NCBI GenBank assembly: GCA_002477825.1
Contig: DLKT01000003.1
Span: 6,599-70,598 of the forward strand
Direction: 5' to 3'
Length of the DNA stretch: 64,000 nucleotides
Origin: Caryophanales bacterium UBA7581
GTDB taxonomy: Bacteria > Bacillota_I > Bacilli_A > RFN20 > CAG-826
This document shows, piece after piece, positions 1 to 8,268 of the stretch; position 1 is the stretch's first letter; each line of letters starts with the position of its first letter. The notes below the pieces were generated by a model. That model was not told the origin of the DNA. It saw only the letters and a program-made list of their open reading frames with translations, and searched no databases. The position numbers were made by a program, and so were the translations under genes.

Positions 1-243
1 AAGGAACAAGGAGGACTTGCAGAAACCATTAATAACAATTTAAAAGAGGGCTATATTACTGTCATGCCTAGCGTAAAAGCAATGGGACAAGTGTGGACAT
101 CGACTGGAACCTTCTTTGCGGATTTGTCGGAAGACCCATTCCGTCTAGAAAAAAATCAAAAATATAAAGATGAAGCTTCTATTTTAGAAGGACTTATGAA
201 AGTGGATCAACAAATATATGATGCAATCCACACTTTGAAATAA
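1..243 (+). CDS. Maltose/maltodextrin ABC transporter binding protein, C-terminal fragment
   Basis: Only the last 80 codons are inside the window; the reading frame is open from base 1 to a TAA at 241-243. The sequence has the MPSVKAMGQVW pattern typical of the C-terminal lobe of maltose/maltodextrin-type extracellular binding proteins (MalE/MdxE), followed by charged helices that close the fold. It lies 13 nt before the MalF-like permease, in the usual malE-malF-malG order. The protein would be a lipid-anchored receptor delivering oligosaccharides to the permease. The substrate cannot be fixed from the tail alone; the family assignment rests on this short homology plus the operon. Confidence 0.75.
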   Translation, partial: KEQGGLAETINNNLKEGYITVMPSVKAMGQVWTSTGTFFADLSEDPFRLEKNQKYKDEASILEGLMKVDQQIYDAIHTLK

Positions 244-256
244 AGGAGAAATGCTT

Positions 257-1627
257 ATGAAAATAAAAAAGGGAATTCGGCATTTTTTCAAAAAAATAAA
301 AGAAAAAATCTTGCAAAAATATGGAAGCGCAAAAGAAGTGATAACGCAGGCTAATGGTAAAGTTATTTGCTCTATGCTGATTATGGGGTCAGGACAACTC
401 CTTTATAAGCGTTGGGTAAAAGGGGCTTTGTATTTCATCGCGCAAATCCTATTTTATGTTTATTTCATTTTGTTCGGCGCTAGTGACTTATTTGGCTTTT
501 TTACCTTAGGAAAAAAGGTGGAAAACCCATGGTATGGAATCAAAGGCGATAATTCAATTATCATGTTAATTATGGGGATTTTCGCTATTCTTGCTGTTAT
601 TTTTTACATCATTCTTTATATTCACAATGTAAAAGATGCTTATCAAATACAATGTGATGTGGATACATTAAAGACACCAAGCACGTTTAAAGATGATGTA
701 AAAAATATGTTTGATAAGTCTTTTTATAAAACGGCTTTATTGATTCCGATTCTAGGCGTCCTAGTCTTTAGTGTATTACCTATTGTTTTTATGATCTTAA
801 TTGCCTTTACCAATTATGGTGGAGATATTGTTCCTCCAGCGTTAGTGGACTGGGTGGGATTCTCAAACTTTAAAAAGATATTGAGTTTAGGTGAATTTGC
901 ACCAACATTCTTCAAAATTCTTTTATGGAATGTTTTATGGGCAATTTTATCCACCGCCATTAACTATTTTGGAGGACTTGGATTAGCGTTACTTCTTAAC
1001 AAAAAATGCGTAAAGGGAAAAGCCTTTTGGCGGGCATTTCCAGTTTTAGCTTATGCGATTCCTGGTTTCATCACTTTATTAGGCTTTAAGTTTATGTTTT
1101 CTAATGGTGGACCAATCAATTATTACATTACAAAAGCAGGAGGAAAAGCGATTGGCTTTTTAGGTATTGATGCTAAATGGACGGCGAGAATTATCGGTTT
1201 ATTGGTGAATGCCTGGATTAGTATCCCGACCACGATGCTTTTGGCTACAGGAATTTTATCCAATTTAAGTCCTGATTTATTTGAGGCAGCGCGAGTTGAT
1301 GGAGCGCCACCGATTAAACAATTTACAAAAATTACCTTACCTTATGTTTTATTTGCGACAACACCAGTGTTAATTTCTCAATTTATTGGGAACTTCAACA
1401 ACTTTGGAATCTTCTATTTTTTAAGAGGCAGTATTTACTCTGATGGATATTTCTTAGCAAGTGATACCGATTTATTAATTAACTGGTTATATCGTTTGTC
1501 TATCGATAATAATTATTATTCCATCGGCGCGGCCATTAGCTTAATTATCTTCATTATTACTTCCATTATTTCTTTAACCGTTTATGTTTTATCACCATCT
1601 TATCGACAGGAGGAAACTTTTAGATGA
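257..1627 (+). CDS. MalF-like sugar ABC transporter permease
   Basis: This is the first membrane subunit of a CUT1-type importer. It is about 456 aa, with a basic cytoplasmic start, two N-terminal membrane segments (about 30-60 and 95-120), and a six-helix permease core with the EAA loop (EAARVDGAPPIKQFTKITLP) near residue 365 that docks on the ATPase. The additional N-terminal segments and a long loop are normal for MalF. An ATG at 251 is in frame, but the ribosome site AAAGGAG at 242-248 leaves only 2 nt before it and 8 nt before the ATG at 257, so 257 is preferred. The stop overlaps the next start (ATGA), indicating translational coupling. Confidence 0.9.
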   Translation: MKIKKGIRHFFKKIKEKILQKYGSAKEVITQANGKVICSMLIMGSGQLLYKRWVKGALYFIAQILFYVYFILFGASDLFGFFTLGKKVENPWYGIKGDNSIIMLIMGIFAILAVIFYIILYIHNVKDAYQIQCDVDTLKTPSTFKDDVKNMFDKSFYKTALLIPILGVLVFSVLPIVFMILIAFTNYGGDIVPPALVDWVGFSNFKKILSLGEFAPTFFKILLWNVLWAILSTAINYFGGLGLALLLNKKCVKGKAFWRAFPVLAYAIPGFITLLGFKFMFSNGGPINYYITKAGGKAIGFLGIDAKWTARIIGLLVNAWISIPTTMLLATGILSNLSPDLFEAARVDGAPPIKQFTKITLPYVLFATTPVLISQFIGNFNNFGIFYFLRGSIYSDGYFLASDTDLLINWLYRLSIDNNYYSIGAAISLIIFIITSIISLTVYVLSPSYRQEETFR

Positions 1628-2472
1628 AAAATAAAAAGAGTGTTAGAATCGCAAAAAAAGTTTTCGATGTAAGTTGGACTTACCTTCTTTTAATTATTAT
1701 TTCGTTTATATTTTTCTTTCCCTGTTTATGGTTAATTTTAGCTTCACTTTCTAAAACAGGATCGATTTATTCTTTTAAAGGTTTCTTTCCAGATTCATAT
1801 GGGCTAGATAGCTTTAAGACCCTATTTATGGACACTACGATGTATAACTATCGAAAATGGTTTTTAAATACTTTATTCATTGCAACAATGAGTTGCATTA
1901 TTGGAACTATTTTAACCATTTTAACGGCTTACTGTATGTCTAGATTTCGTTTTAAATCTCGAAAAGCATTAATGAAAACAACTTTAGTGTTAGGAATGTT
2001 TCCTTCTTTTATGGGAACGATTGCGGTTTATTTATTAATGACACAATTTAATTTAGTCAATCAACATTGGGGACTCATTTTAATATATTCCGCTTTAGCG
2101 CCTATGGGCTATATGGTGCAAAAGGGCTTTTTTGATACGATTCCATATTCCATTGATGAAGCGGCAAGAATTGATGGAGCGAATAATTTTCAAGTATTTG
2201 TAAAGTTTATTCTTCCTTTATCTAAACCGATGTTAGTGTACACCGCATTGACCTCATTTACCTGGCCTTGGAGTGATTTCATTCTTCCTAAGATGTTATT
2301 AAAAAATATTGATAAATATACAGTTGCAGTAGGACTGATGTCCTTAGGTGAAACAGAATTTGCACGTTTCGCAGCGGGCGCAATCTTTATTGCAGTGCCA
2401 ATTATCATTTTATATTTCTGTTTAGTTAAGTACATGATTAATGGTATGTCAGCGGGAGCTGTAAAAGAATAG
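1624..2472 (+). CDS. MalG-like sugar ABC transporter permease
   Basis: Second membrane subunit of the maltodextrin-type importer, 282 aa, the usual length for MalG. Six membrane segments are visible. The EAA loop (EAARIDGANNFQVFVKFILP) is near residue 180, and the C-terminus MSAGAVKE resembles the MalG tail that reaches into the MalK dimer. It overlaps malF by 4 nt (ATGA), with AGGAGG at 1609-1614 inside the end of malF. The ATPase follows after 14 nt. The substrate is inferred to be maltose, maltodextrin or a related alpha-glucoside from family resemblance only. Confidence 0.9.
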   Translation: MKNKKSVRIAKKVFDVSWTYLLLIIISFIFFFPCLWLILASLSKTGSIYSFKGFFPDSYGLDSFKTLFMDTTMYNYRKWFLNTLFIATMSCIIGTILTILTAYCMSRFRFKSRKALMKTTLVLGMFPSFMGTIAVYLLMTQFNLVNQHWGLILIYSALAPMGYMVQKGFFDTIPYSIDEAARIDGANNFQVFVKFILPLSKPMLVYTALTSFTWPWSDFILPKMLLKNIDKYTVAVGLMSLGETEFARFAAGAIFIAVPIIILYFCLVKYMINGMSAGAVKE

Positions 2473-2486
2473 GAGGACGCAAGAAT

Positions 2487-4355
2487 ATGGCAAATGTAAG
2501 TTTAAAACACATTTATAAAGTATATCCGAATGGAGCAAAAGCAGTGAATGATTTTACCATGGAAATTGAAGATAAATCCTTTATTGTTTTTGTTGGACCT
2601 TCTGGATGTGGAAAATCAACCACTTTACGTATGATTGCTGGTTTAGAAGAAATTTCAGCGGGAGAATTAAAAATTGGTGGCGAAGTGATGAATGATGCTG
2701 AACCAAAAGATCGTGATATTGCTATGGTTTTCCAAAACTATGCCTTATATCCACACATGACGATTTATGAAAATATTGCATTTGGTTTACAAATGAGAAA
2801 AGTACCCAAAGATGAAATTGATCGTCGCGTAAAAGAAGCGGCTAAAACTTTAGGGATTTATGAATATTTAAAGAAAAAGCCAAAAGAAATGTCGGGTGGC
2901 CAAAGACAACGTGTGGCGTTAGGAAGAGCAATTGTTCGGGAACCAAAGGTAATGTTATTAGATGAGCCACTAAGTAATTTGGACGCAAAGTTAAGAACGC
3001 AAATGCGGTCAGAAATCGTTAAATTACATAAAAAACTTAATACGACTTTCATTTATGTTACTCATGATCAAGTGGAAGCGATGACGATGGGCACGCATAT
3101 TGTTGTCATGAAAGATGGTTATATTCAACAAATTGATAGCCCTAAGAATCTATATTTATACCCAGAAAATAAGTTTGTTGCTGGCTTTATTGGAACACCA
3201 CAAATGAATTTCTTTGATGGCGTTTTAGCACATGATGAAAAAGGAACATATGTAACGATTCATAATACCGAATTAAAAATTTATTTACCACAGGAGCGGT
3301 TACTTCGTCTCATGCCAAAGTATCGCAAAAATGAACATGAAATTTATTTAGGAATACGTTCAGAAAATATTGTTTTAGAAGAAAAAAAGAAAAACAATTC
3401 ATCCCATCAATTGCCTTTTAGAGTATCTCATGTAGAAGACTTAGGAACGGAAACCTTAGTGTATGGAAGTTTAGATTTAAATCAAGAGGATAATTTAGAA
3501 GAAGCTAATAAAATTATTATTAAAGCAAAAGCCTTTTTAGAATTTGAGCCAGGACAAATTGCTTATGCTGTTTTTGATCCACAAGCACTCCATCTATTTG
3601 ATAAAGAAACAGAGAATAACATGATTCCTAGAATGCCGGAATTGAATGAATATCCAGTGACTATTCATAATGGAGTGGCTCATTTCTTAGATCTTGAACT
3701 ACCTTTCAATAATTTAGAGAATCATTTAAACGGACAAGGAACAATACAAATCCCAGTTTCCGCGATTCGAATGAATGGACCATTTTCTGCCACTTTAAAA
3801 AAGTGTTCCAAAATAGGAAAAGATTATCTTCTCTTACTAGAGCGTAATGGAAATTTCTTATTTGCATTAAGCAAAGAAGAAATGCAAGAAGGAGAAGTAT
3901 CCTTTGATATTGATGATAAACAAGTTGAAATTTTAATGGATGAGCAAAAAGTAGTTACTGCTTTACCAAAGTATAATGAATTTTTGGGTGGGTTTATGAT
4001 GCAAAGAGTCCCTAAAAAGGTAGCGGATTATTATTTTACTTTTGAAAACGCACAATTTTTGGCAAATGAAGAGCAAAGGCAAAAAATGCTGAAGGCCTAT
4101 AGTGGAAGAAAAGTTTTTCACACTCAGTTCAAATATCTTATTTGTCCTTATGATATTCGCATTTCTTCTTCAGGAATTCCTGCAAAAGTAATAGAAAAGA
4201 TAAATTATCGATACGAAAGCTTTTTAAAATGTGAAGTGAATGGGCAAATTGTTTATGCTTCTGGTGATGCAAAAGTAGGTGAACAAGTCTTTTTAACCAT
4301 TAATACTTCTCATCTTTTGGCAATAGAAGAGGCAAGAAACATACAGATCATTTAG
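2487..4355 (+). CDS. MalK/MsmX-type sugar ABC transporter ATPase with long C-terminal extension
   Basis: ATP-hydrolysing subunit of the sugar importer. The first 370 residues are an ordinary MalK/UgpC: Walker A GPSGCGKS near residue 38, Q-loop, signature MSGGQ near 135, Walker B VMLLDEP near 155, H-loop VTHDQ near 190, then the OB/TOBE regulatory region ending around LHLFDKETE. The protein does not stop there. It continues for about 250 residues to 622 aa, and the last 45 residues again read like a TOBE strand set (KCEVNGQIVYASGDAKVGEQ). Family members are normally about 360-380 aa. The reading frame is continuous and the ribosome site AGGAGG is at 2471-2476. The extension may be a second regulatory domain; its function is unknown. 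Confidence 0.9.
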   Translation: MANVSLKHIYKVYPNGAKAVNDFTMEIEDKSFIVFVGPSGCGKSTTLRMIAGLEEISAGELKIGGEVMNDAEPKDRDIAMVFQNYALYPHMTIYENIAFGLQMRKVPKDEIDRRVKEAAKTLGIYEYLKKKPKEMSGGQRQRVALGRAIVREPKVMLLDEPLSNLDAKLRTQMRSEIVKLHKKLNTTFIYVTHDQVEAMTMGTHIVVMKDGYIQQIDSPKNLYLYPENKFVAGFIGTPQMNFFDGVLAHDEKGTYVTIHNTELKIYLPQERLLRLMPKYRKNEHEIYLGIRSENIVLEEKKKNNSSHQLPFRVSHVEDLGTETLVYGSLDLNQEDNLEEANKIIIKAKAFLEFEPGQIAYAVFDPQALHLFDKETENNMIPRMPELNEYPVTIHNGVAHFLDLELPFNNLENHLNGQGTIQIPVSAIRMNGPFSATLKKCSKIGKDYLLLLERNGNFLFALSKEEMQEGEVSFDIDDKQVEILMDEQKVVTALPKYNEFLGGFMMQRVPKKVADYYFTFENAQFLANEEQRQKMLKAYSGRKVFHTQFKYLICPYDIRISSSGIPAKVIEKINYRYESFLKCEVNGQIVYASGDAKVGEQVFLTINTSHLLAIEEARNIQII

Positions 4356-4371
4356 TTTTTAACGATAAAAT

Positions 4372-4412
4372 AAAAAAACGGAAGTAATAGTGAATTAACT
4401 TTCGTTTTTTTA
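4372..4412 (+). terminator. Rho-independent terminator after the sugar ABC operon
   Basis: An A-rich arm (AAAACGGAAG) and its complement (CTTTCGTTTT), with one G-T wobble, flank a 12-nt loop and run into T7. It lies 17 nt after the ATPase stop, so it closes the importer operon. Confidence 0.75.
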
Positions 4413-4476
4413 TATTGAAAGTACAAGAATATTATCCTGATTTTCTGGAGAGTGTATTTATTTTCTTTTTTTAAAA

Positions 4477-4485
4477 TGCTAAAAT
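4477..4485 (+). promoter_or_regulatory. Extended -10 promoter candidate for PAP2-like gene
   Basis: TG-C-TAAAAT forms an extended -10 element about 57 nt before the chosen start at 4542. No good -35 is visible, which an extended -10 can tolerate. Confidence 0.4.
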
Positions 4486-4541
4486 CTAAAAAGTAATTTT
4501 GAATCTAGATAGGGTTCAAAATGAAAGGGGAGTTGAAAAAG

Positions 4542-5231
4542 ATGAATAAAAAATGGAAAAAAGATATTTTAATTTCATTTATATTATTTTTTGTTTTTAT
4601 TATTTATACGGTTTTAGTAAAATTCATAGACATTCAAGCCATTGGACCCAATGATTCAAAAGTGGGCTTTTCCTCTTTAAATCAAATTGTGCATCAATGG
4701 TTTCCTGGTAATTTTACACTCTATGACATTACGGACTGGGGTAGCATAGTTCCTATTGGTGCGGCCTTTGTACTTGCTATTTTTGGATTAGCACAATGGA
4801 TACAAAGAAAGAAATTATTGAGAATAGATGGAAATATTTTAGCATTAGGTGTTAGTTATTTATTAACATTTATCATCTATCTTTTCTTTGAATTTGTCGT
4901 AATTAATCGTCGCCCTGTATTAATTAATGGGATTTTAGAAGCTTCTTATCCATCATCGACAACCATGCTTTCTTTAGTGATTTTAACGACGTGCATAGAT
5001 CAAGTTTACATCTATATTAAAAATAAATATTTAAAATATATTTTAATTAGTTTTAGTGGAGTCTATGCATTATTCTTAGTAGTAGGAAGAATCATTGCTG
5101 GTGTCCATTGGGCAAGCGATATTATTGGCGCGATGTTAGTAAGTTCGGCTTTAATATTTACTTATTTTGGATTAAAGTCCTTATTAATAGAAAAATTAAA
5201 AACTGAATCAAATGAAACGAGTGCTCGATAA
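4542..5231 (+). CDS. PAP2-superfamily membrane protein with altered catalytic motifs
   Basis: A membrane protein of about 229 aa with six predicted membrane segments, in the type-2 phosphatidic acid phosphatase superfamily. Such enzymes dephosphorylate lipid phosphates (undecaprenyl-PP, phosphatidylglycerol-P) at the outer membrane face. The motif order is recognisable: NRRP near 125, YPSSTT near 141, GRIIAGVHWASD near 188. The residues differ from the classic set: the upstream Lys of motif 1 is Glu or absent, the His of PSGH in motif 2 is Thr, and the Ser of SR in motif 3 is Gly; the HxxxD of motif 3 is kept. It may be a divergent subfamily or non-catalytic. Start 4542 is chosen because GGGGAG at 4527-4532 is 9 nt upstream; an in-frame ATG at 4521 has no ribosome site. 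Confidence 0.75.
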   Translation: MNKKWKKDILISFILFFVFIIYTVLVKFIDIQAIGPNDSKVGFSSLNQIVHQWFPGNFTLYDITDWGSIVPIGAAFVLAIFGLAQWIQRKKLLRIDGNILALGVSYLLTFIIYLFFEFVVINRRPVLINGILEASYPSSTTMLSLVILTTCIDQVYIYIKNKYLKYILISFSGVYALFLVVGRIIAGVHWASDIIGAMLVSSALIFTYFGLKSLLIEKLKTESNETSAR

Positions 5232-5247
5232 TGAACACTCGTTTTTA
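5217..5247 (+). terminator. Rho-independent terminator overlapping the PAP2-like stop codon
   Basis: The 7-bp stem ACGAGTG/CACTCGT, with a loop of 12 nt, is followed by T5. The stop codon of the PAP2-like gene (5229-5231) lies in the loop. Confidence 0.75.
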
Positions 5248-5258
5248 GCATAAATATA

Positions 5259-5286
5259 TTGCGCTTTTAAAAAAATGTGCTATTCT
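5259..5286 (+). promoter_or_regulatory. Sigma-A promoter candidate upstream of the 117-aa protein
   Basis: TTGCGC (5259-5264), a 16-nt spacer and TATTCT (5281-5286). It would give an untranslated leader of about 165 nt before the gene at 5457, unusually long for a small unknown gene. Confidence 0.4.
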
Positions 5287-5456
5287 TTAATTAGCTTTTC
5301 AAAATTGAATCTGAAAAAAGAAAAGAAATCTCTCTAAAATTTTTTAGAATTTTTCTTCACCTTTTTAAGAAACTACAAAAGGAGAGGCTGCTATAACAAG
5401 TCGTAAATCATCCTAAAATGAAGTAACAATCATTCAAACTAAGGAGGAAAAGGAAA

Positions 5457-5810
5457 ATGGGACAATGGATAGCGGTTTTAAAAGTAGATGGAAATGTTGA
5501 ATATTTAGAATTATCAGAGCTCAATAGTTATCATGCCTTAGGAGAAGCTTTAGGCGGAAAACGAATTGATGCTTTTCGTCCATACCATCTCACTTATCAA
5601 GAACAACAAGTTTTTATCGGTGTGGACTCCGATGCTTGTCTAAAAAGACTTTCGAAAAATGATAGCATTTCATCGCTTTATCATAGTACAATCTTTGGAG
5701 ACGTCGTTTTACTATTAGAAAATCCACAAAATTACAAACTATCTGGATTTTCTAGTAAAGAAGAAGCCCAACAATTTACGCAATTTGTTTTATCTGCTTG
5801 CGTAAATTAG
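5457..5810 (+). CDS. Small soluble protein of unknown function
   Basis: 117 aa, no signal peptide or membrane segment. I do not recognise the family securely. The order of elements (IAVLKVDGNVEYLEL at the start, a conserved-looking FGDVVLL in the middle, and a final helix with SSKEEAQQFTQFV) is loosely reminiscent of DUF3846-type proteins, but this is weak. The start has an excellent ribosome site (AAGGAGGAAAAGG, 5441-5453). It stands alone between a terminator at 5217 and the promoter of the Nudix gene, with its own promoter candidate and a leader of about 165 nt. Confidence 0.7.
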   Translation: MGQWIAVLKVDGNVEYLELSELNSYHALGEALGGKRIDAFRPYHLTYQEQQVFIGVDSDACLKRLSKNDSISSLYHSTIFGDVVLLLENPQNYKLSGFSSKEEAQQFTQFVLSACVN

Positions 5811-5823
5811 TATTGCGTCTTCG

Positions 5824-5852
5824 TTGCGCTTCTAGCAAAATTTATTTATGAT
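5824..5852 (+). promoter_or_regulatory. Promoter of the Nudix-mutY pair
   Basis: TTGCGC (5824-5829), exactly 17 nt, TATGAT (5847-5852). A short leader with AAGGGTG at 5859-5864 precedes the ATG at 5870. Confidence 0.6.
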
Positions 5853-5869
5853 AATATAAGGGTGTTATC

Positions 5870-6436
5870 ATGAATCTTCAAGATGTTATTTTAGAAATTC
5901 AAAATTATATTCCACAGAATCAAGATGAAGTAGCATGTCAAAAAGAGATGCTTTCTTTTCTTCATACGTTTAAAAGCCAAGCTTTTTCTAGAGAAAACGA
6001 AAAAGGACACTTTTCTGCCTCTTGTATTGTGGTGAATGAAGAAAAAACAAAAGTACTTTTTGTCTATCATTTAATCTACCAATCTTGGTCTTTTGTTGGT
6101 GGACACACTGATGGAAATATGGATCTTTTTAAAATAGCAAAAAAAGAATTAAAAGAAGAAACGGGAGTAACCCCTTTAAAAGCGTACCCCCATTTTGTAG
6201 CGATACAAAAATTATTTGTGCCAGAACATATTAAACAAGGTAAAACAATAAAAGCGCATTATCATTATGATGTGTGTTATTTATTCATGGCTAAAGAAAG
6301 TACACCTCTAAAAATGAAAGAAGACGAAAATAAGGGCATATCATGGCTTCCTATAGCTAATCTTTCTTCTTATGTAAGTGAAGCGCATATGTTACCCATT
6401 TATAGCAAAATATTAAGGAAAATGGATTTATTATGA
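5870..6436 (+). CDS. Nudix hydrolase
   Basis: 188-aa Nudix-fold hydrolase that would cleave a nucleoside diphosphate linked to another group. The Nudix box is present but edged: GGHTDGN in place of GGxxExGE, then KELKEETG in place of REUxEExG, so the metal-binding EExG core and one upstream Glu are kept while the Arg is Lys. About 70 residues precede the Nudix core. The substrate is unknown; coupling with mutY makes a role in cleaning oxidised nucleotides possible but unproven. The stop TGA overlaps the mutY start (ATGA at 6433-6436). Confidence 0.85.
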   Translation: MNLQDVILEIQNYIPQNQDEVACQKEMLSFLHTFKSQAFSRENEKGHFSASCIVVNEEKTKVLFVYHLIYQSWSFVGGHTDGNMDLFKIAKKELKEETGVTPLKAYPHFVAIQKLFVPEHIKQGKTIKAHYHYDVCYLFMAKESTPLKMKEDENKGISWLPIANLSSYVSEAHMLPIYSKILRKMDLL

Positions 6437-7470
6437 TGAACGCTGAAGAATTAATCTATGATTGGTTTATCAAAGAACAAAGAATACTTCCTTGGCGTAA
6501 CATTAAAGATCCTTATCGCATTTGGATATCAGAAATTATGCTTCAACAAACAAGGGTAGAAACCGTTAAAGATTACTATTTGCGGTTTATGGATAAATAT
6601 CCCAATGTGGATGCTTTAGCTGCTGCTCCTTTAGATGAAGTTTTAAAGTTATGGGAAGGCTTAGGATATTATTCTCGGGCTAAAAATATGCATCAATGCG
6701 CAAAAGCAATACAGAATCTAGGTACTTTTCCTAAAACGTATGAAGAATGGCTGGCTCTACCAGGGATTGGTGTATACACCGCTAGTGCAATTGTTTCTAA
6801 TGCCTTTGATATTAAAGTGGCGGCAGTTGATGGGAACGTTCTTCGCGTTTATAGCCGTTTCATGGGACTAGAAGATGATATTGCTTTAGAAAAAACGAAG
6901 AAAAAATATAAAGCTTTAATTGAAGAGCAATTATTAAAAGATAAAGCACCAGGTATTATGAACCAAGCATTCATGGAATTGGGCGCAACGATATGCTTAC
7001 CCAAAAATCCAAAATGTGACAAATGCCCTTGGAATTCTCTTTGTATTGCACATCAAAAAGGCTTAGAAAAAGTTTTACCAATCAAAAAGAAAAAGGTAAC
7101 GCAAAAAAGAAAAGAAAAAACAGCATTATTTTATATGTATCAAAATCAGTTAGCGTTACTAAAAAAAGAAGAAGGATTACTCAGTGACTTTTATGGACCT
7201 ATTCTGCTTGAAAAATGGTTAACTTTAGTCGATGTGGAAAATGAATGTATTGATAATAACATACATGCAGCTATTATTCCTTTAAAAGAAGTTCAGCATG
7301 TGTTTACCCATCGGATATGGGATATGAGAGGTTATTTAATTATTTTAAAGGAGCCCTATCATCAAGAGGACATGGTTTTTTATTCATTAAGAGAAATAGA
7401 AGAAAATATAGCGATTCCGTCCGCTTATAAAAAGTTTATTTTAGAAATAAAAAAGATCTTAAACCTTTAA
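6433..7470 (+). CDS. mutY: A/G-specific adenine glycosylase MutY
   Basis: DNA repair enzyme removing adenine opposite 8-oxoguanine. 345 aa, normal length. Visible are the catalytic Glu in SEIMLQQTRVETV near residue 37, the helix-hairpin-helix LPGIGVYTASA near 112, the catalytic Asp in AAVDGNVLR near 135, the four-Cys iron-sulfur loop (C-x6-C-x2-C-x5-C) near 188-204, and a C-terminal MutT-like recognition domain with HVFTHRIWDMRGY. It overlaps the Nudix gene by 4 nt and so is translated with it. A second ATG at 6436 is an equally possible start. The shared terminator after it also serves the convergent yebC-type gene. Confidence 0.93.
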   Translation: MMNAEELIYDWFIKEQRILPWRNIKDPYRIWISEIMLQQTRVETVKDYYLRFMDKYPNVDALAAAPLDEVLKLWEGLGYYSRAKNMHQCAKAIQNLGTFPKTYEEWLALPGIGVYTASAIVSNAFDIKVAAVDGNVLRVYSRFMGLEDDIALEKTKKKYKALIEEQLLKDKAPGIMNQAFMELGATICLPKNPKCDKCPWNSLCIAHQKGLEKVLPIKKKKVTQKRKEKTALFYMYQNQLALLKKEEGLLSDFYGPILLEKWLTLVDVENECIDNNIHAAIIPLKEVQHVFTHRIWDMRGYLIILKEPYHQEDMVFYSLREIEENIAIPSAYKKFILEIKKILNL

Positions 7471-7488
7471 AGCCTAAGATCTTTTTTT
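7449..7488. terminator. Bidirectional terminator between mutY and yebC-type gene
   Basis: AAAAAGATCTTA and TAAGATCTTTTT form a 12-bp stem around the mutY stop, with A and T runs on both sides, so it can act in both directions. Confidence 0.8.
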
Positions 7489-7489
7489 C

Positions 7490-8206
7490 TTACTTCATAT
7501 TGTGCCAAACGGCTTGAACGTCTTCAAGTTCATCAAGCATGTCTAACATGGATTGCATTTTGTCTTTTTCTTCGCCGCTTAATTCAACGTAATCGTTTGG
7601 AAGCATTTGAATTTCACAGGTTTCGAATTCGGTAACACCATTTTCGTTTAAAACGGATTTAGCGTTGTTTAATGCAGTTGGAGTAACGTGTACTTCAACA
7701 TAACCTTCATCATCTTTAGAAACATCGGTTACATCAACATCGGACATAATGAGCATTTCTTCAATTTCGGCATGGTCTTTGTCGGATTTAAAGACTAAGA
7801 CACCGGCTTGTTCAAAGTTGAAAGAAACACTACCAGGTGCGCCTAAATGGCCACCTCTTTTGTTAACGACAGTACGGACTTCAACATAGGCACGATTAGC
7901 GTTATCGGTAAGGGTGTCAACGATGAAAGCAACATTGCCTGGTCCATAACCTTCGTATCTTCCAGCAATATAGGATTCAGCGGAACCACCTTTAGCTTTT
8001 TCAATGGCTCTTTGAATAACGTCCTTTGGAATGTTTTGTCCTCTAAATTTTTCAATTGCAGCACGTAATGCTAAGTTAGCGTTTGGATCAGGTTCTCCTG
8101 ATCTTGCAGCCATATAAATTTCTTTTGATGCTCTCATGTATAGAGCGGTCTTTTTTGCATTGGTCGCGGCCATAGAGGCTGCACGAACTTCATGTGCTCT
8201 TCCCAT
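7490..8206 (-). CDS. YebC/PmpR-family protein, YeeN (YebC2-like) subtype
   Basis: 238-aa member of the YebC/TACO1 family. It starts MGRAHEVRAASMAATNAKKT rather than MAGHSKWANIKHRK, which places it with the YeeN/YebC2 subgroup. Three domains are expected: an N-terminal helical part (to about 80), then two alpha-beta domains. The family was long annotated as transcription regulators; recent work on TACO1 and YebC2 points to relief of ribosome stalling at proline runs. The frame is open 33 nt further upstream, but AAAGGAG lies just before the ATG at 8206, matching the family start. Monocistronic, with its own promoter and a shared terminator with mutY. Confidence 0.93.
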   Translation of the reverse strand: MGRAHEVRAASMAATNAKKTALYMRASKEIYMAARSGEPDPNANLALRAAIEKFRGQNIPKDVIQRAIEKAKGGSAESYIAGRYEGYGPGNVAFIVDTLTDNANRAYVEVRTVVNKRGGHLGAPGSVSFNFEQAGVLVFKSDKDHAEIEEMLIMSDVDVTDVSKDDEGYVEVHVTPTALNNAKSVLNENGVTEFETCEIQMLPNDYVELSGEEKDKMQSMLDMLDELEDVQAVWHNMK

Positions 8207-8239
8207 AAAAATCTCTCCTTTAAAAATTTGTTCGTACAA

Positions 8240-8268
8240 AGTATAACATTTTCTTTTGTATTCGTGAA
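8240..8268 (-). promoter_or_regulatory. Promoter of the yebC-type gene
   Basis: On the minus strand: TTCACG (8268-8263), 17 nt, TATACT (8245-8240) preceded by TG at the extended -10 position. Confidence 0.65.

Noticed and set aside
7847..8068. Open frame of 73 codons on the plus strand inside the yebC-type gene
   Set aside because: It is the mirror of a strongly conserved coding frame, with no ribosome site and no family resemblance.
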